Assembly (NCBI RefSeq): GCF_944383115.1
Contig: NZ_CALWOJ010000155.1
Location: 41,667-105,666, forward strand
Direction of reading: 5' to 3'
Length of the DNA stretch: 64,000 nucleotides
DNA from: an uncultured Flavonifractor sp.
GTDB lineage: Bacteria; Bacillota; Clostridia; Oscillospirales; Oscillospiraceae
Shown: positions 1 to 8,518 of the stretch, in pieces
Numbering within the stretch: position 1 is the first letter of the stretch
How the letters are laid out: every line of letters begins with the position of its first letter
Position numbers and translations under genes: made by a program
Notes under the pieces: model-generated
The model's input: the letters and a program-made list of their open reading frames with translations, nothing else
What the model was told of the DNA's origin: nothing
Databases searched by the model: none

Positions 1-1232
1 TCAATATCGCCCACATCCGTAAAGCGATCCAGAATGGCCAGGTTGCCGCTGGTGGTGGTGATGTTCTGTGTTTGTCTGATCATCTCGAGGATGCCAACAA
101 CGGCCTCCTCCCGGGTGGTGGTCTGGCTCCAGTAGAAGTCGGTAAAAGGATTCTCATCATTTGCCGATTCCGGTATGTCCAGATAACCGGCCTTTCTTAC
201 ATGGTCGATTGCAGTGGATATGCGGGCTGGGTTGGTATCGGTGCTGGAAACAGTTCCGTCCATAACAGACAGCAGCACGGCAAACTGGAAACGGGGCGTA
301 ATATCATCAGGGCCAAACTGGCCGTCGCCGTAGCCGATGACAATATTCTGGTTGGCAAGATACATAATGCCGTCGTAGAACCAGTTATCCGGGGCCACAT
401 CATGGAAAATGATGTCCTTTTCTTCGCCTTTCTGCGCCATGAACTGCCCAACCATTTTGGTGGCTGCCGCCACGAGCGTATCATCCTCATCATAACCGGT
501 AGCAGAGAAATCCTTTATGCCGCCGATATTCGTATCCCCAAGCGCGGCTTCCCAGGCATCCCAAATCTCTTTGCCGCTTTTTGGCGCGGTGGATACATCG
601 TAGATGTCAGCGTAACCAGGCTTAAGGGCTGAGCTTACATAAGTTTCAATGCCCGTTGCTGTTCCAATCGTCTGATTGATATCGATGGGGGTTTTGTCTT
701 CCCCCACCACAAAGGGTACGCACTTGCGCACGGCCAGATACATCCAGGCCATGTATCCCGGCGTGCCGGGTTTCAGGCCTGCTACACCAGTGCCCTTTCC
801 GCCGCCCACAAAGTTGAGTACCCGGTAGGTCAGCACGGCAAACTCCGCAAAGCTGACGGGGTCGGCCGCACCCAGGTTGTCCTCCGACTTGCCGTTGACG
901 ATGTTCTGCTCATACAGATATGTAATGGCAGCCTCCTCGCCCACCGGCAGAGTAAACACATCTGCCAGTACCTCACAGGCTGCTGCGCGGTTAAAAGGAC
1001 TGGGCGCAGTGAGATCAGAGCGCCCCATGTTGTTCAAAACCGTCTGGGCGGCGCCGGTATCCATCGCTTCGTCACTGGTGCTGAAGATATCGCTGCCATA
1101 GAGTTCGTTCAGCACCGTTACCGCAGAGTCAGCCCAGTGGGGCGTGTCCTCCGCCAGGGCCGCCGTGGGCAGCAGGCCAAGCAGAAGAACCAGACACAGG
1201 GCGCCGCTCAGCCATTTTTTGATCAGCCGCAT
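1..1232 (-). CDS. SLH-domain surface protein, C-terminus cut by window edge
   Basis: The reading frame stays open for 410 residues from the ATG at 1232 to the window edge. It starts with a signal peptide (MRLIKKWLSG, a hydrophobic stretch, then an ALA-AED cleavage site). An S-layer-homology repeat is clear near residue 285 (FHDVAPDNWFYDGIMYLANQNI, quoted here in parts as FHDVAPDNWF and YLANQNIVIGYG), and weaker SLH-like segments lie before and after it. SLH repeats normally anchor proteins to cell-wall polysaccharide outside the cell. The start is fixed by an AGGAGG ribosome site 6-7 bases upstream. The visible part shows no catalytic domain; the missing C-terminus could hold one. Confidence 0.85.
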   Translation of the reverse strand, partial: MRLIKKWLSGALCLVLLLGLLPTAALAEDTPHWADSAVTVLNELYGSDIFSTSDEAMDTGAAQTVLNNMGRSDLTAPSPFNRAAACEVLADVFTLPVGEEAAITYLYEQNIVNGKSEDNLGAADPVSFAEFAVLTYRVLNFVGGGKGTGVAGLKPGTPGYMAWMYLAVRKCVPFVVGEDKTPIDINQTIGTATGIETYVSSALKPGYADIYDVSTAPKSGKEIWDAWEAALGDTNIGGIKDFSATGYDEDDTLVAAATKMVGQFMAQKGEEKDIIFHDVAPDNWFYDGIMYLANQNIVIGYGDGQFGPDDITPRFQFAVLLSVMDGTVSSTDTNPARISTAIDHVRKAGYLDIPESANDENPFTDFYWSQTTTREEAVVGILEMIRQTQNITTTSGNLAILDRFTDVGDI

Positions 1233-1268
1233 AATCGTTCCTCCTCTTTTTGTGTGTTCCCCTTAATT

Positions 1269-1316
1269 CAATATGTTGTATTTAGAAATTATAGTGCAAT
1301 ATATTGTTTTCGTCAA
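1269..1316 (-). promoter_or_regulatory. Promoter of the SLH gene with twin CAATAT palindromes
   Basis: On the minus strand a -35 TTGACG (1311-1316) and a -10 TATAAT (1288-1293) are separated by 17 bp. The spacer contains the perfect palindrome CAATATATTG (1297-1306), and a near copy, CAATATGTTG (1269-1278), lies just downstream of the -10. Two such sites placed on a promoter suggest a repressor. The divergent HTH gene at 1362 is the obvious candidate, but that link is inference. Confidence 0.6.
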
Positions 1317-1361
1317 GCAACGCATTGGTTAAACTAATGACGGGAGGTGATCAAGCAGCTC

Positions 1362-1721
1362 ATGCGCCAAAAGAAAGCCATCAATGTGGAAGTGGGCCGC
1401 CGGATACGGGAGGCCCGGGAGGCTGCCGGCCTGACCCAGGAGCGGTTTGCCGAGCTGATCGGCATCTCGCCCCAGAACATCTCCTGTGTGGAGCGGGGCC
1501 TGGCCGGCGTATCGCTGACGGTACTGCGGAGGATGTGCGAGATCCTCCATGTGTCCAGCGACTCCCTTCTGATGGGCGGATGTGGGGCCAATCATGCAGA
1601 AGCCATTGCCCACCGCCTGGAAAAACTCCCCCCGGAGCAATTCCGGGTGGTACAGGAGGTCATCAACGGTGTGTTGGAATTGACCGCCCTGCCCGACCAA
1701 AGTAAAGGACCGGAATCGTGA
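1362..1721 (+). CDS. Small XRE/Cro-type HTH transcription regulator
   Basis: This 119-residue protein begins with a Cro/C1-type helix-turn-helix (roughly residues 8-63: VGRRIREAREAAGLTQ, then ISPQNISCVERG). The rest is a short helical tail of unknown role. The start is chosen at ATG 1362 because an unusually complete Shine-Dalgarno, GGAGGTGATC (1343-1352), sits 9 bases upstream; the GTG at 1347 lies inside that site and is unlikely. The gene is divergent from the SLH gene and may regulate the shared intergenic promoter. A terminator hairpin overlaps its last codons. Confidence 0.85.
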   Translation: MRQKKAINVEVGRRIREAREAAGLTQERFAELIGISPQNISCVERGLAGVSLTVLRRMCEILHVSSDSLLMGGCGANHAEAIAHRLEKLPPEQFRVVQEVINGVLELTALPDQSKGPES

Positions 1722-1749
1722 TGATGGTATCACGGTTCCGGTCCTTTTT
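1704..1749 (+). terminator. Intrinsic terminator of the HTH gene
   Basis: An inverted repeat AAAGGACCGGAATCGTGAT / ATCACGGTTCCGGTCCTTT forms a long stem with a 6-base loop and ends in a T-run. The stop codon of the HTH gene lies within the stem. Confidence 0.85.
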
Positions 1750-1778
1750 GGAATGCAGATCTGCACAATCTGCCGGAA

Positions 1779-3743
1779 TCAGTAGGTCCGCAGCTGGAAG
1801 GTATGGCCGGGACAGGACGCCTCCACCAGCGCCGCCTGTCCCTGGGGCACCACCACCACCCAAAGGGCGGGCAGCTGATTCAGGGGCGAGAAATCGGTGA
1901 CCGCCAGATCCTCCAGCTGTACATAGTTCAGCTGAGGCAGTCCCGCCAGCGGGGACAGATCGGTAACAGCATTGAATCCAATGGACAGGGTGTACAGGCG
2001 GGTGAGGGATTCCACCCCCTCCAGACTTTCCAGGCTGCCCTTGTGGATGCCCAGCACTTCCAGCCCGCTCATGCCGGCCAGGGCTGTGAGATCCGGGGCG
2101 TAGTAATCTCCGATGCCCAGCGATTTCAGATCGGTAAGGGTACTGGCCGCCGCCACGGCGTCCTCATTGGGGTCCCAAAGCTGCAATTCCTCCAGCGCGA
2201 TCTGTCGGGTGAGGGGCTCCCAGCTGCCGTCCTTTGGTATGGTCAGCCTCAGGCTCAGCTTGCGCAGGGTAAGTCCATCCAGAAAGGACAGGCTGTCCAC
2301 CGCCCCGATGCCCGTGCTGCTGCCCCCCTCCACAGCCAGGGTTTCCAGCCGATTCAGTCCGGACAGGGCGCTGTAATCGGTGCCGGGATTGCCCCCCAGA
2401 TACAGGGTCTCCAGCTCCGTCAGGGTGCCCAGAGGGGAAAAGTCCACAATCTGATCCTCGCACAGGGCCAGCGTGGTCAGCGGTAAGCCCTCCAAAACAG
2501 AAATGTCCCTGATTTCCTGACGGCAAAGATACAGTTCCTGGAGGTTTGGCATATAGCCCAGAAGCTCCAGGTCGCTGTCGGTGATGTCCCCCAAAGGCTG
2601 ATCCCCCTGGTACTCATTGCCGATAAAACAGCCGATCCGGTAGTCAAAGCTCTGCTCCTGGTCAAAGGTACGCTCCCCCACAGCCGCCAGACGGCGGATC
2701 TGAGACAGCTGGTCGTAAGTGATCTCTCCCTCCGCCTGTCCCAGGGCCTGCCGTACAGCGGCCTCCATCGTGCGGGAGGTAAATGTAACCGCCTGCACCT
2801 CGGGGGAAGGTGCCGGGCTTTCCACGCCCGCCGGATGGAGCGGAGGCGCTCCGAACCGAGATACCCCCATTCCCACAGCCGCCGCCAGGGCCACTGCCAG
2901 CACCGCAGCCCCGATGATCCGCCTGCGCTGCCGCCGGGGCATTTGTCCCGCCAGCGCCGCGGAAAAGGAAGCGGAATCCTGAAACCGATCTTCCGGTGAA
3001 AACGCCACCGCTTTCTCCAGCACATGGCGCAGATGGGGAGAGACTTCTTTGGACTCGGCCAGACTGTCCCTGTCGTATTGCCCGGTCAGAAGCCAGATCA
3101 GAGTCATACCAAGGGCATAGAGGTCGGTACGCTGGTCGGTCTGAGCGTAACCGTACTGCTCCGGGGCGGCGGTGACCCGGGTACCCATGTGGCGGGTATC
3201 CGTGTCCTTACCGCCTTTGAATTGCCGGGCGGTACCGAAGTCCAGCAGTCCTACGCCGCCGTCGGGCAGGAGCATGATGTTCTCCGGCTTGATATCCCGG
3301 TGGATCACCGGCGGCTGCTGGTCGTGCAGGGTCCCCAACAGGGCGCACAGCTTCTGCCCCAGTGAGACGCACAGCGATTCCGGGCAGTGTTCTTTCCCCT
3401 CCCGCCACTGGGTCAGGGTCTCGCCGGAGAGATAGGTACGAAGGAGATATCCTGTTCCGCCTTCTTCAAAGCAGTCCACAGGCTCCGGCACCATCCCCGG
3501 CAGGAGAGGGGCCAGCTTTTCCAGAATGCGGTATTCTTCCGCCAGGTCTTCCTTGTGGGCCGCGGTCATTTTCAGCACAAAAAACCTGTTGTCGGCCTTG
3601 CCGCGCAGCCGCAGAACCAGGCGTCCATCCTCCTTGCAGGCCAGACAGGACTCCGCCTCATATGCCGCAAGGATACGGTCGGGCAGCGTTATATGCTCGG
3701 GAAGAGGGGTAAATTCAGCTAAAAAATGATCGTGAGCATTCAC
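1779..3743 (-). CDS. Ser/Thr protein kinase with leucine-rich-repeat sensor domain
   Basis: The protein has 654 residues. Residues 30-260 form a Hanks-type kinase: lysine in FVLK (58), catalytic loop HRDIKPEN (148-155), DFG (168-170) and APE (193-195). The glycine-rich loop is poorly conserved. A single membrane helix follows at about 276-294, after a basic stretch. The C-terminal half (about 375-650) holds leucine-rich repeats of the type LxxLxxLxLxxN, presumably outside the cell. The architecture is that of a receptor kinase of the PknB/PrkC type, but with LRRs instead of PASTA repeats. Its ATG overlaps the stop of the HTH gene at 3740 by four bases, so the two are translationally coupled. 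Substrate and signal are unknown. Confidence 0.9.
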   Translation of the reverse strand: MNAHDHFLAEFTPLPEHITLPDRILAAYEAESCLACKEDGRLVLRLRGKADNRFFVLKMTAAHKEDLAEEYRILEKLAPLLPGMVPEPVDCFEEGGTGYLLRTYLSGETLTQWREGKEHCPESLCVSLGQKLCALLGTLHDQQPPVIHRDIKPENIMLLPDGGVGLLDFGTARQFKGGKDTDTRHMGTRVTAAPEQYGYAQTDQRTDLYALGMTLIWLLTGQYDRDSLAESKEVSPHLRHVLEKAVAFSPEDRFQDSASFSAALAGQMPRRQRRRIIGAAVLAVALAAAVGMGVSRFGAPPLHPAGVESPAPSPEVQAVTFTSRTMEAAVRQALGQAEGEITYDQLSQIRRLAAVGERTFDQEQSFDYRIGCFIGNEYQGDQPLGDITDSDLELLGYMPNLQELYLCRQEIRDISVLEGLPLTTLALCEDQIVDFSPLGTLTELETLYLGGNPGTDYSALSGLNRLETLAVEGGSSTGIGAVDSLSFLDGLTLRKLSLRLTIPKDGSWEPLTRQIALEELQLWDPNEDAVAAASTLTDLKSLGIGDYYAPDLTALAGMSGLEVLGIHKGSLESLEGVESLTRLYTLSIGFNAVTDLSPLAGLPQLNYVQLEDLAVTDFSPLNQLPALWVVVVPQGQAALVEASCPGHTFQLRTY

Positions 3744-4150
3744 TCCAGCCCCTCCTCCCCCAATCCGGCCAAAAGCTCCTGGGTTTCGTCCGCGGTCAGG
3801 TTGTGGGTCAGGCCATACAGCACCGCCGCGTCCCTTCGGTTGCGGGCATACAGCGGCTGACGCTCCGCGATTTTCAGCAGCCGCTGGGTTCCGGCTTCCC
3901 CCAGTTTCAGCAGCAGGGCCAGCCTGAGCAGGAAATTCCGGGTTGGTTTTCGGGTGCCGTTGAACAGCTGGTATCCATAGCTGCGGTCAAGCCCGCACGC
4001 TACCACCACATCCTGCACCGAGCGGTTGTGGCGGCGCAGAAGTTCCCGCAGGTATTCCGCCAGGGTGGGGGCGGTGAAGGTATCTTCCATCAACAGGGAA
4101 GGCGTCTGGCTCTGCTGAATTTGATGCTCCAGTTCCTGCGTGGATTTCAT
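3740..4150 (-). CDS. HTH protein coupled to the LRR kinase
   Basis: This 136-residue protein has a Cro/C1-like helix-turn-helix core (about 30-75; TLAEYLRELLRRHNRSVQDVV, then DRSYGYQLFNGTRKP) followed by a helical segment. It is the first gene of a two-gene operon with the kinase. Proteins of this type next to Hanks-type kinases are common in Clostridia; whether it binds DNA or serves as a kinase substrate cannot be told from sequence. Confidence 0.8.
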   Translation of the reverse strand: MKSTQELEHQIQQSQTPSLLMEDTFTAPTLAEYLRELLRRHNRSVQDVVVACGLDRSYGYQLFNGTRKPTRNFLLRLALLLKLGEAGTQRLLKIAERQPLYARNRRDAAVLYGLTHNLTADETQELLAGLGEEGLE

Positions 4151-4182
4151 GGGTTACCGCCTCCTGTCACAAATTATGATTC

Positions 4183-4211
4183 ATTATGGCAAATACCCTT
4201 TTGAAAGTCAA
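4183..4211 (-). promoter_or_regulatory. Promoter of the HTH-kinase operon
   Basis: On the minus strand, -35 TTGACT (4206-4211) and -10 CATAAT (4183-4188) are separated by 17 bp, about 30 bases upstream of the start codon of the HTH gene. Confidence 0.6.
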
Positions 4212-4295
4212 TAGCAGGAAGGCATTGCATATTTTTACTCCTATCCTCATGCCGGTCAATCAAAAAATTTGAAGTATACCATCGAAAAGGGTCGT

Positions 4296-4324
4296 TTTAC
4301 ATGGGGCGTGAGCCTTTTTATAAT
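4296..4324 (+). promoter_or_regulatory. Promoter of the symporter/tautomerase operon
   Basis: TTTACA (4296-4301), a 17-bp spacer and a perfect TATAAT (4319-4324). The transcript would carry a leader of about 165 bases before the ATG at 4496. I see no recognisable riboswitch in the leader. Confidence 0.65.
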
Positions 4325-4495
4325 AACATCAGGATCACTCGTACGGGTTTTACAAACCATGCTGCCGCAGCAGATGGAGAGATATTCACATTCTGCACGA
4401 CAAATTGGGAGGGGGGAACGCCATCGTCAAAATCCAGACCAGGCTGTCGCGAAATTCCCAGAGATAAACCAGAAAACTATCAGGGAGGAAGGGAA

Positions 4496-5914
4496 ATGAA
4501 ATACTTACTTTTTATTCTGGCATATCTATTGGTCGTTGTTCTGTATGGACTGTACATCTCCAAGAAAAAGGTTAAAAAAAGTAAGGACTTTGCAACAGGC
4601 GGCCAGAGTCTTCCCCTTATCATTGTTCTAGGAACGCTGATCGCCACCTGGTTTGGCGGCGGCAGTATCACAGGTTGTTCCAACATCGTGTATACCCGCG
4701 GCATCATTCCGGGACTGGTCTACCAGTATGCAACACCCATTGGCCTGATTTTGGTGTTCCTGCTGGCCGGACGGATCAGAGCGACGGAGGAGACGTCCAT
4801 TGCCGGCTTGTTTACCCGGCGATACAACAAAGTTGCCGGTATTCTGGCCACCATTTTTATTGTGCTTTCCTACATCGGTACGGCGTCCTATCAGTTCAGC
4901 GGCGCCGGTTATATTCTGAACATCACCACTGGTATCCCGGCGGAGATCGGTACCATCATTGCCGCAGTGATCATCGTACTGCTCTGCGTTTCCGGCGGCC
5001 TGATGTCGGTGGCGTATACCGACGCCATCAGCGCGTGTTTCGTGTTCATTTGCTTTATCATTGCGATTCCCTGCCTGCTGATGCAGAGCGGCGGCTTTGG
5101 GGGCCTGGTCTCTCAGATCCCCGACAGCTACTTTACCTGGAGCGGCGGAACCGGCAATGCCTCCACCACGTGGGGTGTTCTGATTGCAACCAGCGTGCTG
5201 GCAATGGGCGACCAGAACCTGTTTATCCGCTTCGCAGCTTCCAAGGATCGGAAAACGGCGAAAAAGTCCGCGGGCCTTATGATCGGCGGCTGCCTTGTTC
5301 TGGGTACGATGGTGGTTCTGCTCGAGTCTTTTGCCATTCCTTATCTGAAGGACATCGCCCCCGACACCGCTCTGATGATGGTGGCCATGAAGCTGCTGCC
5401 CTTTGGTATCGGCGCAATGGTGCTGGCCGCCTGCGTGGCCTTCCTGGTTACCACCGGCGACTCCTACCTGTTGTCCTCCGCCATGACTTTGGATCAGGAT
5501 CTGATCGTTCCCTATATCCTGAAGGACCGTGAGCGCAGCGATAGGCAGAACATGATCCGCCTGCGTCTGCTGGTGGTGGGCGTCGGCGTGTGCGCCTATC
5601 TGCTGATCTCCCAGTTTACGGATATCCTGGGGATCATCATGTACGCCTATACCGTTTATGCGGCTGCCATTACGCCCTCCCTTGTCGCGGCCCTGCTCTG
5701 GAAGCGGGCCACTTCCGCCGGCGCCGTGGCCTCCATCTGTATCGGCGGCGTCACCGCGTTGGCTTGGGAGCTGTTCCTGAAAAACACCGTGGGCAACGGC
5801 CTGGACGCATCTTTGATCGCAGTTCCTGCCTCTGTCGCAGCCCTCATTATCGTCAGCCTGCTGACCAAGGCTCAGCCTGAAAAGGTGCTGAAGCTGGAGG
5901 AGTCGGAAGGGTAA
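4496..5914 (+). CDS. Sodium:solute symporter (SSS family)
   Basis: A 472-residue integral membrane protein with about 13 hydrophobic helices. The N-terminus (LLFILAYLLVVVLYGLYIS, then SKDFATGGQSLP) and a first cytoplasmic loop leading to TWFGGGSITG match the SSS family (LeuT fold, Na+-coupled import of amino acids, vitamins or organic acids). The start is placed at ATG 4496 behind GGGAGG; an upstream in-frame extension begins inside the promoter and has no ribosome site. It is the first gene of a run ending at 10334, so its substrate is probably the compound degraded by those enzymes. The substrate is not readable from sequence. Confidence 0.85.
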   Translation: MKYLLFILAYLLVVVLYGLYISKKKVKKSKDFATGGQSLPLIIVLGTLIATWFGGGSITGCSNIVYTRGIIPGLVYQYATPIGLILVFLLAGRIRATEETSIAGLFTRRYNKVAGILATIFIVLSYIGTASYQFSGAGYILNITTGIPAEIGTIIAAVIIVLLCVSGGLMSVAYTDAISACFVFICFIIAIPCLLMQSGGFGGLVSQIPDSYFTWSGGTGNASTTWGVLIATSVLAMGDQNLFIRFAASKDRKTAKKSAGLMIGGCLVLGTMVVLLESFAIPYLKDIAPDTALMMVAMKLLPFGIGAMVLAACVAFLVTTGDSYLLSSAMTLDQDLIVPYILKDRERSDRQNMIRLRLLVVGVGVCAYLLISQFTDILGIIMYAYTVYAAAITPSLVAALLWKRATSAGAVASICIGGVTALAWELFLKNTVGNGLDASLIAVPASVAALIIVSLLTKAQPEKVLKLEESEG

Positions 5915-5947
5915 CCACCTGTGTAAAACGAAAAGGAGGATATGAGC

Positions 5948-6343
5948 ATGCCTAGTGTCCAAATCATGACAAACGTTTCCTATTCCAAGGAGACAAAAGA
6001 CGCCGTGCTGCGCAAGTTCAACCGGGTCATGGTCGAGGTCGCCCATAAGAACGAGGAAGCCGTGATGGTTACCCTCCAGACTGTGGACGGCACGATGGGC
6101 AACACGGAAGAGCCGTTTGCCTTTATCGACGTGCGCAGTATGAATGGGATCGAACACAAGATGAACAACGACGTATGCGTGGAAATGACCAAGATCATGG
6201 AGGAAGCCTTTGGCATCAATCCTCTGCGCCTGTATATCACCTTTACCCGGGTCCCTGAGACCTGCTGGGGGTTGATGGGAGGTATCGCGATCTGGGATGC
6301 CAAGACGCGGGTTTGGGTCGTCAACGGCGAACCCTGCAAGTGA
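5948..6343 (+). CDS. MIF-like tautomerase
   Basis: A 131-residue member of the macrophage-migration-inhibitory-factor/tautomerase fold. Known family members use the N-terminal proline, exposed after removal of Met1, as catalytic base for keto-enol tautomerisation (for example of phenylpyruvate). The start is set at ATG 5948, which gives MPSVQIMTNV with Pro in position 2. The in-frame ATG at 5942 is only one base after the AGGAGGA ribosome site and would bury the proline. Other family features are the central MGNTEEPFAFIDVRS and the C-terminal NPLRLYITFTRV. It lies 33 bases after the symporter, and suggests that an unsaturated or 2-oxo acid intermediate occurs in this pathway. Confidence 0.8.
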   Translation: MPSVQIMTNVSYSKETKDAVLRKFNRVMVEVAHKNEEAVMVTLQTVDGTMGNTEEPFAFIDVRSMNGIEHKMNNDVCVEMTKIMEEAFGINPLRLYITFTRVPETCWGLMGGIAIWDAKTRVWVVNGEPCK

Positions 6344-6389
6344 CCGCAACGGCTTCGTTTTTCCCTGAACAAGAATCGGAGGTTTTATT

Positions 6390-6956
6390 ATGAAGAAGAA
6401 CATCGGCGCCCATGCTGTTATGGCTCCCATTCCCGCTTTCATTGCCACCTGCGCGGATAAGCAGGGCAATTCCAACCTCATTACCATCTCCTACGGCGGC
6501 ATTATCAACGCCAATCCTGTTATGGTATACATGTCGGTCCGCGACACCCGGGCATCCTATCCCATGCTGAAGGAGACGGGCGAATTTGTCATCAACATCC
6601 CGGGAGAAAACCTGACCAAGGAGACTGATATCTGCGGCATCCGCTCCGCGCGCAACTTTGACAAGTGGGAGCTGACCGGGTTTACGAAGGTGGACGCGTC
6701 CATCGTCAACGTGCCGATGATCAAGGAATGCCCCGTCAATATGGAGTGCGTCACCCGGCACATTATCAAGCTGGGTTCTCACGACATTTTCCTGGCCGAG
6801 GTGGTTGCCACCCATGTGGATGAGGAATTCCTGGACGAGAAGGATAAGGTAATCATCGAAAAGATGCGCCCCTTCGGTTTCTGCTACAATTCCCAGGACT
6901 ATTGGACGCTGGGTGAAAAGATCGGCCACTACGGCTGGGCCAATAAGGCTGACTAA
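6390..6956 (+). CDS. Flavin reductase-like (flavoredoxin) protein
   Basis: A 188-residue protein with the FMN-binding split-barrel fold of the flavin-reductase-like family (MAPIPAFIATCADKQGNSNL, ISYGGIINANPVMVYMSVR, GEFVINIPGENL). Characterised relatives bind FMN and reduce flavin or act as flavoredoxins in electron transfer. The place in the operon suggests a redox step in substrate breakdown, but the acceptor is unknown. A second, distant member of the same family lies at 24296. Confidence 0.8.
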   Translation: MKKNIGAHAVMAPIPAFIATCADKQGNSNLITISYGGIINANPVMVYMSVRDTRASYPMLKETGEFVINIPGENLTKETDICGIRSARNFDKWELTGFTKVDASIVNVPMIKECPVNMECVTRHIIKLGSHDIFLAEVVATHVDEEFLDEKDKVIIEKMRPFGFCYNSQDYWTLGEKIGHYGWANKAD

Positions 6957-6971
6957 TACACAAAACGAGCC

Positions 6972-7012
6972 CCATCCGGGCAGGCGACAATATGGTCTGC
7001 CTGCCCGGATGG
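6972..7012 (+). other. Intergenic hairpin between flavoredoxin and peptidase genes
   Basis: A 14-bp perfect inverted repeat, CCATCCGGGCAGGC / GCCTGCCCGGATGG, with a 13-base loop. No T-run follows, so it more likely marks mRNA processing, stability or partial attenuation between two parts of the operon than full termination. Confidence 0.5.
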
Positions 7013-7108
7013 CCAACAAATCAACAGATTTCTGCCACGCCTGCAAGCTGCCGGGTGTTGGAACTGTGTTGATTTGCTTTTGTGGTTTTGAGAAGGAGGG
7101 GAACTGCC

Positions 7109-8518
7109 GTGGCGGAAACGTATACTTCGGATCTTTTTCAAGACGCAGCGGACAACCTGGAGCGATATCTGGAGGAGCTATGTGAGTTTTTGCGGATCCC
7201 CGGCATCAGCGCCTGCCCGGACAGCGGCCAGGCGATGGCAGAGTCCTGCCGGTGGTTTCTGGAGAAGCTGGAGCGCATGGGGTTTTCCGGTCAACTGTGC
7301 CAGACGGAGGGCTGGCCGGTGGTACTTGCGCGATACGAGTATGGCCCGTCAGCCCCCACGCTTGTCATCTACGGGCACTATGACGTGCAGTCTCCGGAGC
7401 CGCTGGAGAAGTGGATCACCCCGCCCTTTGAACCCACCGTAAGAGACGGGGCCCTCTATGCCAGAGGGGTGAATGACGATAAGGGGCAGGTCTACACCTA
7501 CCTTGCGGCGCTGGAGAGCTACCGGAGGTGCCGGGGAGATATCCCCCTCAACATCACCTTTGTGGTGGAAGGGGAAGAGGAGGTCGGCAGCAAGGGGCTG
7601 CTGAAGCTGCTCCGGGAAAGGCCGGAATGGTTCCGGGGCGATATGTTCCTGGTCTCAGACAGTTCCATGTTTTCCAAGGAGCTGCCTGCCGTAACGTGCG
7701 GGTTCCGCGGGATCATGGCGATGCAGATCCAGTTGCAGACCATGAAGCAGGATCTCCATTCAGGGCTGTTTGGCGGCATCGTACGCAATGCGCCGGAGGT
7801 GCTGGTGCAACTGCTGGCCAAGTGTAAGGATGAGGAAGGGCGCGTTCTGATCCCGGGCTTTTACGACCAGGTACGGCCTCTCTCCCAGCGGGAACGGGAT
7901 ACATTGGCCCGGCTGCCCCAGGATGAGGAAAAACTGGCTGAGCGCATAGGGGCACCCCGGCTGTACGGAGAGACGGGCTATACGGCGGCGGAGCGGAAAT
8001 GCGCCCGCCCAACCCTGGATATCAATGGGATCTGGGGCGGCTATCTTGGCGAAGGGTCCAAGACGGTGATCCCGTGCGTGGCCTCTGCCAAACTCAGCGC
8101 CCGCCTGGTACCCGATCAACGCCCTGAGGAGATCTACGCCAAATTTGAAGCATTTATCCGAAGCCAGCTGCCCCCTGATGTCCAGGTGACGATGGAATAT
8201 CAATTTGGTGCGATGCCTGTTTTGATCGATGATTCCGACCCCAACGTCCAGCTGGCTGCCCACGCCATCGAGATGGGATTTGGAAGGGAGCCTGTACTGA
8301 TCCGCTCCGGCGGGACCGTTCACATCATCAGTGAGATCAAGGAGCGGCTGGGCATCCCATCCATCCTGATCCTGGGATGGGGACGGCCGGAAAATGGGTC
8401 CCACGCGCCCAATGAACATTTCTATGTGGAGGATTTTGAGAAAGCGGTTAAGAGCCTCTGCGCGCTGTTTGCACAGCTGGCGGAGCCGAGACCCAATGAG
8501 GAAGGGAGCGCCCTATGA
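7109..8518 (+). CDS. M20 family metallo-dipeptidase
   Basis: A 469-residue zinc peptidase of the M20 family. Visible motifs are GHYDVQ with the first metal ligand, DDKGQ with the bridging aspartate, EGEEEVGS with the catalytic glutamate, LHSG, and the long conserved segment ARPTLDINGI...GEGSKTVIP typical of CNDP-like dipeptidases, some of which cleave Cys-Gly. The GTG at 7109 is chosen because AAGGAGGGG sits 7 bases upstream. It overlaps the next gene by four bases (ATGA). It probably releases an amino acid from a dipeptide or an acylated amino acid brought in by the symporter. Confidence 0.85.
   Translation: MAETYTSDLFQDAADNLERYLEELCEFLRIPGISACPDSGQAMAESCRWFLEKLERMGFSGQLCQTEGWPVVLARYEYGPSAPTLVIYGHYDVQSPEPLEKWITPPFEPTVRDGALYARGVNDDKGQVYTYLAALESYRRCRGDIPLNITFVVEGEEEVGSKGLLKLLRERPEWFRGDMFLVSDSSMFSKELPAVTCGFRGIMAMQIQLQTMKQDLHSGLFGGIVRNAPEVLVQLLAKCKDEEGRVLIPGFYDQVRPLSQRERDTLARLPQDEEKLAERIGAPRLYGETGYTAAERKCARPTLDINGIWGGYLGEGSKTVIPCVASAKLSARLVPDQRPEEIYAKFEAFIRSQLPPDVQVTMEYQFGAMPVLIDDSDPNVQLAAHAIEMGFGREPVLIRSGGTVHIISEIKERLGIPSILILGWGRPENGSHAPNEHFYVEDFEKAVKSLCALFAQLAEPRPNEEGSAL

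Noticed and set aside
4628..6487. Long minus-strand frame opposite the symporter and tautomerase genes
   Set aside because: Histidine/glutamine-rich composition, no ribosome site and complete overlap with two convincing genes: antisense shadow.
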